Below, piece after piece: positions 15,886-24,534 of a DNA stretch of 64,000 nt; positions within the stretch are counted from its first letter, which is position 1; each line of letters begins with the position of its first letter. The DNA comes from Microcystis panniformis FACHB-1757 (lineage in GTDB: Bacteria; Cyanobacteriota; Cyanobacteriia; Cyanobacteriales; Microcystaceae). The translations under genes and the position numbers were made by a program. The DNA lies in the NCBI RefSeq assembly GCF_001264245.1, contig NZ_CP011339.1:2418001-2482000 (forward strand), given 5' to 3'. Below the pieces are notes generated by a model. That model was not told where the DNA came from and did not search any database. It worked only from the letters and a program-made list of their open reading frames with translations.

Positions 15886-17061
15886 ATGAAACTTTTGAGA
15901 TTATCCTATCAAGATTTATCCTCTGGATTAAGTATAGATTCTTGCGAGTTTTTTCCAGATTTGAATTTATTAGTTGGTATCTCAGGTGCAGGAAAAACCT
16001 CGATTTTAAAGGCTATTAGGAATTTAAAAAGAATCACTAACGGTGAGTCTATAAATGGGGTGAAATGGGATGTAGAATTTTTAACCAATGATCATGTTCG
16101 TTATCATTGGTTGGGTGAATTTGAGGTTAGAAAAGCTCGTTCTCTCATCAAGATTGAAGAAGATGAAGTCAATAGTAATGACGATGAAAATAAGGTTAGT
16201 ATAATTAGTGAAACTCTTTTAAAAGATCAAGAGGTTTTGATCGAAAGAAACCAAGAGGTAATTGAGTTTAAACATTCAAAGACACCAAAACTACCATCTT
16301 ATTTAAGCTGTATAGAGCTTTTCAATCAAGAAGAAGATGTTTTCCCTGTTCGACAGGAATTTAACAAAATGGTTTTCAATCCACTTAAGTTTAATATCTC
16401 ATCTTCAACATTGGATAAAATCCTTAGAGACTACGAATATACCTCTCTCTCTGAATTACAATCGAGTCAACTTCCTATTTCCGACAAACTACTGATCACT
16501 TATAAAAAATATCCCGATACGTTCGAGATAATAAAGAGAAAGTTTTTAGATATTTTCCCTCAAGTTGAAGATTTAAAAATAGAATTTTTAGAACCATTCA
16601 AACTAGGTGATATTGGTATGCTTGTTTCATTAACTCCAATTTTTTTACTTGAAGACTTACCTCGCATACAAATAAAAGAAAAAAACTCTCATGTCTGGAT
16701 TGTAGAACCAAATATCTCCTCTGGAATGATAAAAAGCCTGATGTTCTTAGCAACGATCGAATTATCTCCTGATGGCAGCGTTATATTAATCGATGAATTT
16801 GAAAATAGTTTGGGGGTTAACTGTTTGGACACTTTAACAGAAGATTTATTAGTTAATTATCGAGATTTACAGTTTATTATTACCAGTCATCATCCCTATA
16901 TAATTAATAATATCAGTCCTGCCTATTGGAAAATAGTCACTCGTAAAGGAGGAGTAATTAAGGTAAACAATGCGGCTGATTTTCATATTTCTAAAACTCG
17001 ACAAAAAGCCTTTATTGATCTTATCAATGTCTTAGAAGAATTTCCCCAAGGAATTAGTTAA
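15886..17061 (+). CDS. AAA family ATPase (RecF/SMC-like, AAA_15/AAA_21 type)
   Basis: 391 aa. Walker A is LVGISGAGKTSIL at about residue 30; an insert rich in charged residues follows; Walker B is SVILIDEFENSLG with the catalytic E; a switch/H-loop reads FIITSHHPYIINNI. This is the ABC-like ATPase half of two-gene cassettes in which the second gene encodes a small Toprim/DUF4276-like protein. Here the second gene starts three bases downstream but is gutted. Cassettes of this shape (OLD/Septu/RloB-like) include phage defence systems; that role is inference. Confidence 0.75.
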   Translation: MKLLRLSYQDLSSGLSIDSCEFFPDLNLLVGISGAGKTSILKAIRNLKRITNGESINGVKWDVEFLTNDHVRYHWLGEFEVRKARSLIKIEEDEVNSNDDENKVSIISETLLKDQEVLIERNQEVIEFKHSKTPKLPSYLSCIELFNQEEDVFPVRQEFNKMVFNPLKFNISSSTLDKILRDYEYTSLSELQSSQLPISDKLLITYKKYPDTFEIIKRKFLDIFPQVEDLKIEFLEPFKLGDIGMLVSLTPIFLLEDLPRIQIKEKNSHVWIVEPNISSGMIKSLMFLATIELSPDGSVILIDEFENSLGVNCLDTLTEDLLVNYRDLQFIITSHHPYIINNISPAYWKIVTRKGGVIKVNNAADFHISKTRQKAFIDLINVLEEFPQGIS

Positions 17062-17064
17062 TCG

Positions 17065-17203
17065 ATGAATATTTATTTTTTATTTGAAGGAAGAAGTACC
17101 GAAAAAAAGCTTTATACTGCAGCGTATCGATAAAACTGAACACTTAAAAACCTTTCAGAAATTTATTAATTTTTGTGATAATATTCGCCAAAATTTCCGA
17201 TAA
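17065..17203 (+). pseudogene. Remnant of the ATPase partner gene, internally deleted
   Basis: An ATG three bases after the ATPase stop opens MNIYFLFEGRSTEKKLY, the start typical of the Toprim/DUF4276-like partner of such ATPases (FxEGxxxE strand-helix). The frame ends after 22 codons. A second frame then gives DKTEHLKTFQKFINFCDNIR and a stop at 17201-17203, which looks like the C-terminus of the same protein. Most of the middle has been deleted, so the ATPase has lost its partner. The rest of the gap to 17447 shows no gene. Confidence 0.6.
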
Positions 17204-17447
17204 ATTGATCTGTGGTGCTTCTGACGACGATGAAATATAAGCTGATTTGGCATCATCTCCTGACTAATAGCTGATCGAGAATACAAGACTATGACAAGGC
17301 TTTTGTCCTAGAAATTTCTAGTTCGGCAGATTTTTGTAGTATTGTAGTATAATGGTAACTCCAGAAAAACAATCCTAAAAGTGCCGTCAGTCTCTTCAGT
17401 TAGCAGTTACCAGATAGAAGTTAAAAATTGGCAATTTACTTGATGTT

Positions 17448-19262
17448 ATGGCTTCCTTACGGGATATTCTCAGTTACTATCGCAATTATCAAAAAGCCGC
17501 CTTTTTGAGCATTGCTGCATCGAGTGTCTTTGAAATTATCGATCTGATGGTTCCCTACGCTGTCGGACAGATTCTTAATGTTCTTTCTGATCAACCTTTA
17601 GATGGATTCGTGCAGTCTTTAGTTGATCGCACCATGATTTTAACTCCCTTTGCCTCAGAAAAGTGGGTTAGTTTGGCGGTATTATTAGGCTTAATTTTCC
17701 TAACCACGGTAATTAAAGCACCAATTCAGCCTTGGGTGGGTGTCTGGTTTCACTGGGAAATATCCTTAAGAGCGCGACGAGATCATCTCAGAAAAATTAT
17801 TGCCAAAATTCTCACCTTACCCCTATCTTTTTACGATGAAAATAATCCAGGACGCATCGCTAACCGGATCGCCAAAGGCATAGAAAATCATACTTGGACT
17901 TATCCCGAAGTGGCGGGAATGATGATCCCAAAATTGTTTAGAGTTTTCGGTATTTTTATTGTTATATGGATAATTCAATGGCAAATCGCCCTTGCTTTTC
18001 TTATTTCTTTTGTATTAATTGTGGCTTTTATTGTCAGAGATTTAAAAGATTTAATGCAAAAAGAAAGAATTCTTGATCAGCATATCGAAAATACCCAAAG
18101 TCGTAATTCTGAGATTATTACTAATATCAAAACCGTCAAAGCTTTCGCCACAGAAGGACAGGAATTATATCGTCAAAAACAGCGTTTAGAAAGAGAATTT
18201 ACCTACGTTATCTATCGCATTCATAAGGGTTATGTGGACTTAACAACTTGGGAAAAAACCCTCGTCCAAGCTAGTTTATTTGGAGTATTTTTCTTTACTC
18301 TCCTAGCTACCGTTCAACAGAAAATCTCGATCGGGCATTTTATCACCACCTATACCCTCGCTAGTATGGCCTATGCGGAATTAGATCCCCTATCTCAAAT
18401 GGCAGAAACTTTCGCTCGTCGCTATGCTTCTATGGCACGTCTAAACGAATTTATCAACTTGCCTAGTGGTACTGATTCCGGTAGTCTTTTAGCCGATCAT
18501 GCCCAACACAATCCCTATCATTTTACGGGGAAAGTAGAATTAAGTAATCTTAGCTTTGGCTATAGTCCTGAAAGAAGGATTCTCAAGGATATTAATCTTC
18601 TGATTGAACCCTATCAAACCGTGGCATTAGTGGGAAAATCAGGTTCAGGAAAATCCACTTTAGTTAAGTTACTTTTCCGCTATTTTGAACCGAATCAAGG
18701 ACAAATTCTGATGGATGGCGAGGATATTAGTCGCTTGGATGTGACTTGGTATCGGCGACGGTTAGCGATTGTCCATCAAGAAGTAGATGTGTTTAATGGT
18801 ACGGTGTTAGAAAATCTCACCTACGGTAATCCTAATATTAGCTTCGAGAAGGTAGAAGAAGCCTGTAAAATTGCCCGTGTCGATGAATTTATTCAGGAAT
18901 TACCTAATGGTTATTCCACTATTGTAGGGGAAAGGGGCGTGCGTCTTTCGGGGGGACAAAGACAGCGTTTAGGAATTGCTAGAGCTTTAATTGTTGATCC
19001 AGATGTGTTAGTTTTTGATGAGGCCACTTCTAGCTTAGATTATGAGTCAGAAAGAGCAATTCAACTAGCCATGAAATCCATTTTAGGCACTCGCACTACG
19101 ATTATTATTGCCCACCGTCTCAGTACCGTTCGAGAAGCTGATCAAATTGTCGTCTTAGATAATGGTCGCATTGTCGAGATCGGTAGCCATGATCAATTAT
19201 TAAATCAGCAGGGAATCTATCAACGTCTCCACTCTTTGCAAGAAAGTGGCGAACTGGTTTAG
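17448..19262 (+). CDS. ABC exporter, fused permease and ATPase
   Basis: 604 aa half-transporter of the MsbA/lipid-or-peptide exporter type. Six transmembrane helices occupy about residues 15-310. The nucleotide-binding domain has Walker A ALVGKSGSGKST, signature LSGGQRQRLGIARAL, Walker B VLVFDEATSSLD and H-loop IAHRL. It should act as a homodimer or with another half-transporter in the inner membrane. Substrate unknown. The codons for its last residues lie at the edge of the tandem duplication that follows. Confidence 0.9.
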   Translation: MASLRDILSYYRNYQKAAFLSIAASSVFEIIDLMVPYAVGQILNVLSDQPLDGFVQSLVDRTMILTPFASEKWVSLAVLLGLIFLTTVIKAPIQPWVGVWFHWEISLRARRDHLRKIIAKILTLPLSFYDENNPGRIANRIAKGIENHTWTYPEVAGMMIPKLFRVFGIFIVIWIIQWQIALAFLISFVLIVAFIVRDLKDLMQKERILDQHIENTQSRNSEIITNIKTVKAFATEGQELYRQKQRLEREFTYVIYRIHKGYVDLTTWEKTLVQASLFGVFFFTLLATVQQKISIGHFITTYTLASMAYAELDPLSQMAETFARRYASMARLNEFINLPSGTDSGSLLADHAQHNPYHFTGKVELSNLSFGYSPERRILKDINLLIEPYQTVALVGKSGSGKSTLVKLLFRYFEPNQGQILMDGEDISRLDVTWYRRRLAIVHQEVDVFNGTVLENLTYGNPNISFEKVEEACKIARVDEFIQELPNGYSTIVGERGVRLSGGQRQRLGIARALIVDPDVLVFDEATSSLDYESERAIQLAMKSILGTRTTIIIAHRLSTVREADQIVVLDNGRIVEIGSHDQLLNQQGIYQRLHSLQESGELV

Positions 19263-19319
19263 TCTTAAAATAGTCCCCGATAGGGAACCGAGAAAATATA
19301 TCTAATGGGAGTTGATACT

Positions 19320-19772
19320 ATGTCTAACGAAACCGTTACCTATTCCCTAGAAGCTGTTTTGACGAGGATTGAGGGGAAAATTGACAATCTCCAAAAAGAT
19401 GTTAACCAAAAATTTGACAGTTTCCAAAAAGATGTTGACCAAAAATTTGACAGTCTCCAAAAAGATTTTAACCAAAAATTTGAAAGTCTCCAAAAAGATT
19501 TTAACCAGAAATTTGACAGTTTCCAAAAAGATGTTGACCAAAAATTTGAAAGTCTCCAAAAAGATTTTAACCAAAAATTTGACAAACTCGACGAACGGTT
19601 AAATAAGCTAGAGGTAGGACAGGCAAAGTTAACCGAAAAGGTTGAGGGCATCGATAATCGCCTAAAATCAGTGGAAGGAACCCAAAAAAATCAGGTTTGG
19701 ACATTAATTATTCTTTTGGCAAGTGCGATCGCTACTGCCGGTTGGAAAGTATTTTTTTCAGGTAATCCCTAG
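19320..19772 (+). CDS. Coiled-coil membrane protein with six 11-residue repeats
   Basis: About 150 aa from the ATG at 19320 (GGGAG upstream). The order is: short head (NETVTYSLEAVLTRIEGKID), six tandem 11-residue units of the form LQKDFNQKFDS, a second coiled coil (LDERLNKLEVGQAKLTEKVE), then one C-terminal transmembrane helix (VWTLIILLASAIATAGW). Topology suggests a tail-anchored coiled coil. Function unknown; similar proteins are common in cyanobacteria. A near-identical paralogue with one repeat unit follows. Confidence 0.7.
   Translation: MSNETVTYSLEAVLTRIEGKIDNLQKDVNQKFDSFQKDVDQKFDSLQKDFNQKFESLQKDFNQKFDSFQKDVDQKFESLQKDFNQKFDKLDERLNKLEVGQAKLTEKVEGIDNRLKSVEGTQKNQVWTLIILLASAIATAGWKVFFSGNP
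19386..19583 (+). repeat. Six-unit 33-bp minisatellite in the coiled-coil gene
   Basis: Six 33-base units encode the 11-residue blocks; units differ by a few substitutions (GATGTTAACC, GATGTTGACC or GATTTTAACC). The paralogue at 19914 has one unit (19980-20012), so unit number has changed since duplication. Confidence 0.9.
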
Positions 19773-19913
19773 AATTAACCCGTGGCTATTAGTCACAGTT
19801 TCAAGTTTTGTCATCCCAGAAAAACGATCTTCTCAGACAACCTCGAACCGGTTTAGTCTTAAAATAGTCCCCGATAGCGGACTGAGAAAATATATCTAAT
19901 GGAAGTTGATACT

Positions 19914-20201
19914 ATGTCTAACGAAACCGTTACCTATTCCCTAGAAGCTGTTTTGACGAGGATTGAGGGGAAAATTGACAATCTCCAAAAAGATGTTAAC
20001 CAAAAATTTGACAAAATTGACGAACGGTTAAATAAGCTAGAGGTAGGACAGGCAAAGTTAACCGAAAAGGTTGAGGGCATCGATAATCGCCTAAAATCAG
20101 TGGAAGGAACCCAAAAAAATCAGGTTTGGACATTAATTATTCTTTTGGCAAGTGCGATCGCTACAGCCGGTTGGAAAGTATTTTTTTCAGGTAATCCCTA
20201 G
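19914..20201 (+). CDS. Paralogue of the 11-residue-repeat membrane protein, single repeat
   Basis: 95 aa from the ATG at 19914. The head, second coiled coil and transmembrane tail are identical or nearly so to the gene at 19320, but only one 11-residue unit is present. The duplication includes 60 bp of upstream sequence and even the last codons of the ABC transporter, so it arose as a tandem copy of about 600 bp. Shared upstream sequence suggests shared regulation. Confidence 0.7.
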   Translation: MSNETVTYSLEAVLTRIEGKIDNLQKDVNQKFDKIDERLNKLEVGQAKLTEKVEGIDNRLKSVEGTQKNQVWTLIILLASAIATAGWKVFFSGNP

Positions 20202-20265
20202 AATTAATAGTAGCAACCTCACCACCCCCTTATCCTGATCGGCATGGTGGGTTCAATCATCAAGT

Positions 20266-21252
20266 TTAACCCTCTGCTAACCAGCGCACGGCATCCTTAG
20301 CGTGGTAGGTTAAGATAATATCGGCACCGGCCCGTTTAAAGCTGGTTAAAGTCTCTAAAGTCACCCGTTTTTCGTCAATCCAGCCATTTAACGCCGCCGC
20401 TTTAATCATTGAATATTCCCCCGATACATTGTAGGCAGCCACGGGTAAATTAGTCATTTCCTTGATTCTCCAGATAATATCCATGTAAGATAGAGCAGGT
20501 TTCACCATTAACATATCTGCCCCCTCTAATACGTCTAATTCCACCTCTTTTAAGGCTTCCCTGGCATTACCCGGATCCATTTGGTAGGTTCTGCGATCGC
20601 CGAATTGGGGGGTAGAATCAGCCGCATCCCGAAACGGACCATAATAGGCAGAGGCATATTTAGCCGTATAGGAAAGAATCGGTGTATCACTATAACCGGC
20701 CTCATCCAATCCTTGACGAATTGCCTGCACAAAACCATCCATCATTCCCGACGGTGCAATGATATCCACTCCCGCTTTTACCTGAGAAACGGCGGTTTTT
20801 TGCAATAATTCCAGAGTGGGATCGTTTAACACCCTGCCGGTTAAATCTCCCGTTTGTAGATAACCACAATGACCGTGGTTGGTATATTCACACAAACAAG
20901 TATCGGCGACAATGAGTAAATCGGGAACTGCCTCTTTAATCGCTGTGGCCGCTTTTTGGACAATACCATGATCGTGCCATGCTCCCGTCGCCTCTGTGTC
21001 TTTACTTTCCGGCAGCCCGAATAAAATAATCGCTGGAATTCCTAAATCCCGCACTTCCTTGGCTTCATCAACAATTTTATCGATTGATAATTGGTACACC
21101 CCCGGCATCGATTTGACTTCCCGGGCAATACCTTCCCCCGTCGTAGCGAAAAGGGGATAGATAAAGTCATTGGCTGTCAAGACGGTTTCACTCACCAGAC
21201 GGCGCATTTGAGGGGTTTGACGCAGACGACGGGGGCGATGAATAGGAAACAT
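20266..21252 (-). CDS. hemB: Porphobilinogen synthase (delta-aminolevulinate dehydratase)
   Basis: 328 aa, complete. It condenses two 5-aminolevulinate molecules to porphobilinogen, a shared step of haem, chlorophyll and bilin synthesis. Seen: the metal-binding segment VADTCLCEYTNHGHCG, the first Schiff-base lysine in SYTAKYASAYYGPFRDA, and the second in MLMVKPALSYMDII. It has its own direction, convergent with the repeat-protein genes. Confidence 0.96.
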   Translation of the reverse strand: MFPIHRPRRLRQTPQMRRLVSETVLTANDFIYPLFATTGEGIAREVKSMPGVYQLSIDKIVDEAKEVRDLGIPAIILFGLPESKDTEATGAWHDHGIVQKAATAIKEAVPDLLIVADTCLCEYTNHGHCGYLQTGDLTGRVLNDPTLELLQKTAVSQVKAGVDIIAPSGMMDGFVQAIRQGLDEAGYSDTPILSYTAKYASAYYGPFRDAADSTPQFGDRRTYQMDPGNAREALKEVELDVLEGADMLMVKPALSYMDIIWRIKEMTNLPVAAYNVSGEYSMIKAAALNGWIDEKRVTLETLTSFKRAGADIILTYHAKDAVRWLAEG

Positions 21253-21682
21253 AGTTTTTTGTGATTAAATCGGGAATCTGGTCTTTAGTTTAAATCTTTG
21301 CTGAGGATGAACACAAATCGATTCAGCCGGCTGCGGGCTGCCGGCAACTATCCGCAATATTTAGTTATTTTGAGCTTAATCAACCTATTTAGTTCATTTT
21401 TGACCTGATGAGGCTTTATCGTCGTTTTGAGCGCAAAAAACCAGCAATTTGACTAAAATTTAATCTTTATACCGATCACTTTTGCTGTTGCCACCACCGC
21501 ATCTCTTTACAAAACTTTACCTCATCAGAGGATTAGGGAAATGGGGAGATAGGGAAATGGGGAAATTTCAACTAATACCCCAACACCCCAACCCCCAAAC
21601 CCCAACACCCAAAAACCATCTCCATTTGGGAGAAGGATCGTTTATTCTAGGAAGTAAGAGCGATCGATTCAGGATTTTTGCT
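21253..21682. other. Gap between hemB and the phasin-like gene
   Basis: Divergent promoter region. It holds a GC-rich palindrome (GCCGGCTGCGGGCTGCCGGC near 21328-21347) and a C/A-rich stretch of ACCCCAAC-type repeats at 21575-21612. No gene recognised. AGGA before 21683 is the ribosome-binding site of the next gene. Confidence 0.5.
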
Positions 21683-22048
21683 ATGGCCAACTTAGGTGAT
21701 TTAGTCAAAAAAGCAGTTTATTTGGGCGTAGGCATTGCTACTTATGCCGCCGAAAAAGCTGAAGTAAATTTACAAGAATTAAGAAATCAAGCCCAAAAAT
21801 TAGCCGATGAGATGATTTCTCGCGGCGAAATGACGACGGAAGAAGCGAGGAAATACGTTGATGAGTTGGTGAAACAGGCACAACAGCAAACGGTGGCAGG
21901 TAATGAATCTAATATTCCCCATGAACCCCGACGGATAGAAATTATTGAAGATGAGGAGGACACCAAAGCAGCCGAGCCAAAAGTAGATGAATTGCGGCAA
22001 AAGGTGGAACGTCTTCAGGAAGAATTACGGAAACTACAACAGGATTAA
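21683..22048 (+). CDS. Phasin-like coiled-coil protein
   Basis: 121 aa from the ATG at 21683 (MANLGDLVKKAVYLGVGIAT); frames further upstream cross a repetitive non-coding stretch. The order is a short hydrophobic head, a long amphipathic helix (KAEVNLQELRNQAQKLADEM), then a charged tail and a second coiled coil (VDELRQKVERLQEELRKLQQ). This layout is typical of cyanobacterial phasin-family proteins. Some phasins coat polyhydroxyalkanoate granules, but no granule genes are near. Confidence 0.65.
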   Translation: MANLGDLVKKAVYLGVGIATYAAEKAEVNLQELRNQAQKLADEMISRGEMTTEEARKYVDELVKQAQQQTVAGNESNIPHEPRRIEIIEDEEDTKAAEPKVDELRQKVERLQEELRKLQQD

Positions 22049-22107
22049 AACCTAGATTTTAGCGACAAATAATTAATTATTACCAGACAAGGGACGCAAG
22101 TATAAAC

Positions 22108-22488
22108 ATGGACGATTGGCAGAAAGATTTTTGGGAAGTGATCGAAACTGTGGCGCTGGGAATTGAAAATTTTTTCCAAGAAGTTACCCAAACTATCGAA
22201 GAAATCAATGAAGAAATTATCATCGATCTGGAACAGTTTATTCAAGAGGTTTTACCCCAGGAATTAGAGGAATTTTTTAACCTCGATGAATACCCCTTTT
22301 CGGAATTAGATGAACCCTCGGATTTTACCCTCACTCCTAAAGTTAACCCCGATCCTAACACCCATCCTGCTTGTATCGGTTGCCGTAATTATCACGGTTA
22401 TATCTACGGAGGCAATCTTCTCGTCTGCGGTTTCCATCCCTACGGTTGGGATAGTGATAGTTGTCCCGATTGGCAAGCAGAGGATTAA
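22108..22488 (+). CDS. Conserved cyanobacterial protein with a Cys-rich C-terminus
   Basis: 126 aa. The acidic N-terminal two-thirds (FFQEVTQTIEEINEEIIIDL) is helical. The C-terminal 40 residues hold four cysteines in HPACIGCRNYHGYIYGGNLL, CGFHPYGW and SCPDW, a pattern suggesting a metal site. It lies 60 bp after the phasin-like gene in the same direction. I know the type as a conserved cyanobacterial hypothetical without assigned function. Confidence 0.65.
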   Translation: MDDWQKDFWEVIETVALGIENFFQEVTQTIEEINEEIIIDLEQFIQEVLPQELEEFFNLDEYPFSELDEPSDFTLTPKVNPDPNTHPACIGCRNYHGYIYGGNLLVCGFHPYGWDSDSCPDWQAED

Positions 22489-22567
22489 TTATTTTCCTAT
22501 AAAATCAGGTAGGGTTATTATCCCTACCCATAACCTTTATCTCAAAGCAGTTATCCGTCATTTTTAG

Positions 22568-22717
22568 TTAAGAATTACCCTTGGGAGCATGGTAGGGTTC
22601 AGAATCAAAAGGCTGCATCCCCACATCGGGATATTCATCATTGTTGGGACTAAAAATGCGAGCGAAAGCCTCTGTTAGGTACTGGACAAAATCGTGTAAT
22701 GTATCCTTGATATTCAT
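22568..22717 (-). CDS. Small conserved cyanobacterial protein
   Basis: 49 aa from the ATG at 22717, preceded by GGAGAG at eight bases. Sequence MNIKDTLHDFVQYLTEAFAR then IFSPNNDEYPDVGMQPFDSE: an amphipathic helix and a Pro/Asp-rich tail. Function unknown. The good ribosome-binding site is the main argument that it is real. Confidence 0.5.
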   Translation of the reverse strand: MNIKDTLHDFVQYLTEAFARIFSPNNDEYPDVGMQPFDSEPYHAPKGNS

Positions 22718-22886
22718 TGCTTTTCTCTCCGACTCTCGACAACAATCTCTGTTCAACTTGGGAAAGGTTGATTCACCCCTCCATCCCCATTATCTGGCCA
22801 GAATCTCATCAATTGTTGACTTTTGAGATAATTCTTGAATAATCTTCATAAGACTTTATACTTTTTCTTGTTTATCTAAACTTTTA

Positions 22887-22975
22887 TAAGTAGGGAGGCA
22901 CAATCACAATTATTTGTAGGATGGGTTAGCGGTAGCGTAACATAATCGGGCGTTGGGTTTCATGCTTCAACCTCA
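22887..22975. repeat. Second copy of the dispersed inverted-repeat element
   Basis: Inverted copy of 4607-4702, with the same TAAGTAGGGAG start and TTTCATGCTTCAACC end. It forms the left border of the transposon cluster. The remaining bases of 22757-23066 show no gene. Confidence 0.75.
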
Positions 22976-23066
22976 AGTTTAGACTAATTTGAGCAATAGT
23001 CAGTACATAAGAACTGCTTGAGCAGAAAAAACGGGAAATCAAGTAAGATTACTAAATTTCCCGAAA

Positions 23067-23321
23067 ATGACTTTGAAAAACTTGCAGGAATTTCGAGAAG
23101 CGGCCTATAAACTCTTAGGAACAGGCAAAGACGCGGTAATGGACTTGATGGACGCAGTGTTAGTAACCCGAAGTGTCCATTCCTTTGCGGAACTGTCTAT
23201 GTCGCCGGTGTTTCGGAGAAAATGGCCGTCATTGTACGAAGCGATCGAAGATTGCTCTCCTCAGCGTCGTGGATTGATGAAATTGTACATCAAGGAGCTG
23301 CCAAAAAACGAACGTAAGTAG
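23067..23321 (+). pseudogene. N-terminal transposase fragment (IS701/IS4-like)
   Basis: 84 codons reading MTLKNLQEFREAAYKLLGTG, FAELSMSPVFRRKWPSLYEA and RRGLMKLYIKELPKNE: the N-terminal part of a large DDE transposase group annotated in cyanobacteria as IS701/IS4-like. The catalytic domain is missing; the frame is cut where a TA-flanked MITE begins (23317). Confidence 0.6.
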
Positions 23322-23407
23322 TCATGCAAAATTAATTACCTGCCCGATCGAGCTAAAACCCTTACGGGGCAATGATCGTCATGTGTAAATAATTTTGCCT
23401 AGGTACT
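23317..23407. mobile_element. 91-bp MITE with TA target duplication (IS630/Tc1-like)
   Basis: Begins AGTAGTCATGCAAAATTAAT and ends AATTTTGCCTAGGTACT, forming imperfect terminal inverted repeats; TA flanks both ends (23315-23316, 23408-23409). TA duplication is the hallmark of IS630/Tc1-mariner movement. A relative with the same ends lies at 24030-24130. Confidence 0.85.
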
Positions 23408-23611
23408 TATAATCTTAGCAGGCGACCATACAGCATATCCAACCCACATTCCGCACCCTCAACTGTCACATAAGCTGTCCCCCTCCAGAGACTTGAGTAA
23501 AAATACTTAGCTGGTGAAGGTTTTCTCGGTGGCCGCTAGGGCGGTCTTGAGACCCCTAATTATGAAAAAATAGGAATTGTTGGAAAACTGAGGCGAGTGG
23601 ACTGTTCGACC

Positions 23612-24000
23612 ATGAATCAATCAACAGAAATTGAAGTCAAAAATCTAGACCATCTGGGATTAGTAGCTGGAATTATCGATGAAATAGGAATCGTTGAAAT
23701 TATCAACGAACAAGTCTCAATTGAGCGAGGAGAAATTGTCACAGCGGGGCAAGTCGTGAAAGCAATTATCCTGAATGGATTGGGATTTGTCTCCCGAGCT
23801 TTGTATTTATTTCCTCAATTTTTTGAAGATAAAGCAACCGAACATCTGCTGGGAGAGGGCATCGAACCCAAACAATTAAATGATGATAAAATTGGTCGAG
23901 TAATGGACAAACTTTATCAACTTAATGTTTCGGTCATTTTCCTACTGATTAGTTTAGCCGCCGTGAAAAAATTTGGTGTAGCGACCGAGAATTCTCATTA
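23612..24000 (+). pseudogene. IS1634-family transposase, N-terminal part
   Basis: 129 codons from MNQSTEIEVKNLDHLGLVAG through RGEIVTAGQVVKAIILNGLG and QLNDDKIGRVMDKLYQLNVS, the DUF4277 head of IS1634 transposases. The reading frame is cut at 24000 by the left end of an IS5 element. The C-terminal part of the same kind of transposase reappears at 28338-28574. Upstream, CCCACATTCCGCACCCT (about 23438) looks like the IS end and recurs at 60047. Confidence 0.8.
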
Positions 24001-24029
24001 GAACTCTTGCAAATTAATTATATGTTATA

Positions 24030-24130
24030 AGTACCTAAGCAAAATTAATTACACATATCTAACCACCTCTTGCCTCTTGCCTCTTGCCTTTTGCCTTTCT
24101 TCACTAGGAAATTTATTTTGCACGACTACT
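24030..24130. mobile_element. 101-bp MITE nested in the IS5 end
   Basis: Begins AGTACCTAAGCAAAATTAAT and ends TTATTTTGCACGACTACT; flanked by TA at 24028-24029 and 24131-24132. Comparison with the uninterrupted IS5 copy (34763-34780 region) shows precisely this segment plus one TA as the insertion. The middle has repeats of the type CTTGCCTCTTGCCTCTTGCC. Confidence 0.9.
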
Positions 24131-24209
24131 TAATGATGGGTTAACTAATTTTCCCCAAAAAATTAGTTAACCAGTACATTAATACTGAATAAAAACTTGA
24201 AGTTTAACT

Positions 24210-24396
24210 GGCTCTTCGGTTTGTGTTATGCAATGGACGGGGGTTACAAGGGATGTAACCCTTATAGAGAAAGGCATTTAGCGATTTTTGTCAATTGTTT
24301 TTGATCTAGAGCGAACTAATCAATTAAGTCTCTTGCCAGATAAGGATTTAGTCGATTTATGCCCCCCTATCGAACCATACCAAGTAACGAAGAACC
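24210..24396. mobile_element. 187-bp ISL3-type MITE, second copy, nested in IS5
   Basis: Same length and nearly the same sequence as 5593-5779. Flanked by GTTTAACT on both sides (24202-24209, 24397-24404). The complete IS5 copy has a single GTTTAACT at the matching place, proving an 8-bp target duplication. An accidental 68-codon frame inside is not a gene. Confidence 0.93.
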
Positions 24397-24534
24397 GTTT
24401 AACTTTTAACTCAAAACTCTTTAGATATGCTTTAATTTGGTTATCAAAACCTCTTTATTTAAGCGGCACAAACTATCTCAATTATAAAAATTGAGAATAA
24501 ATTCTCCTTGACTTGATTAATCTTTAGGCAACTT

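Noticed and set aside
19386..19583. Regular 33-bp repeats that might suggest a CRISPR array
   Set aside because: The units are contiguous, in frame and encode a coiled coil; there are no spacers. No CRISPR array was found anywhere in the window.
19340..19651. Long open antisense frames across the 33-bp repeats
   Set aside because: They arise from the low-complexity repeat on the opposite strand of a clear gene.
24288..24494. 68-codon frame MSIVFDLERTNQLSLLPDKD...
   Set aside because: It lies mostly inside the 187-bp MITE and runs across its border; no start signal or known family.
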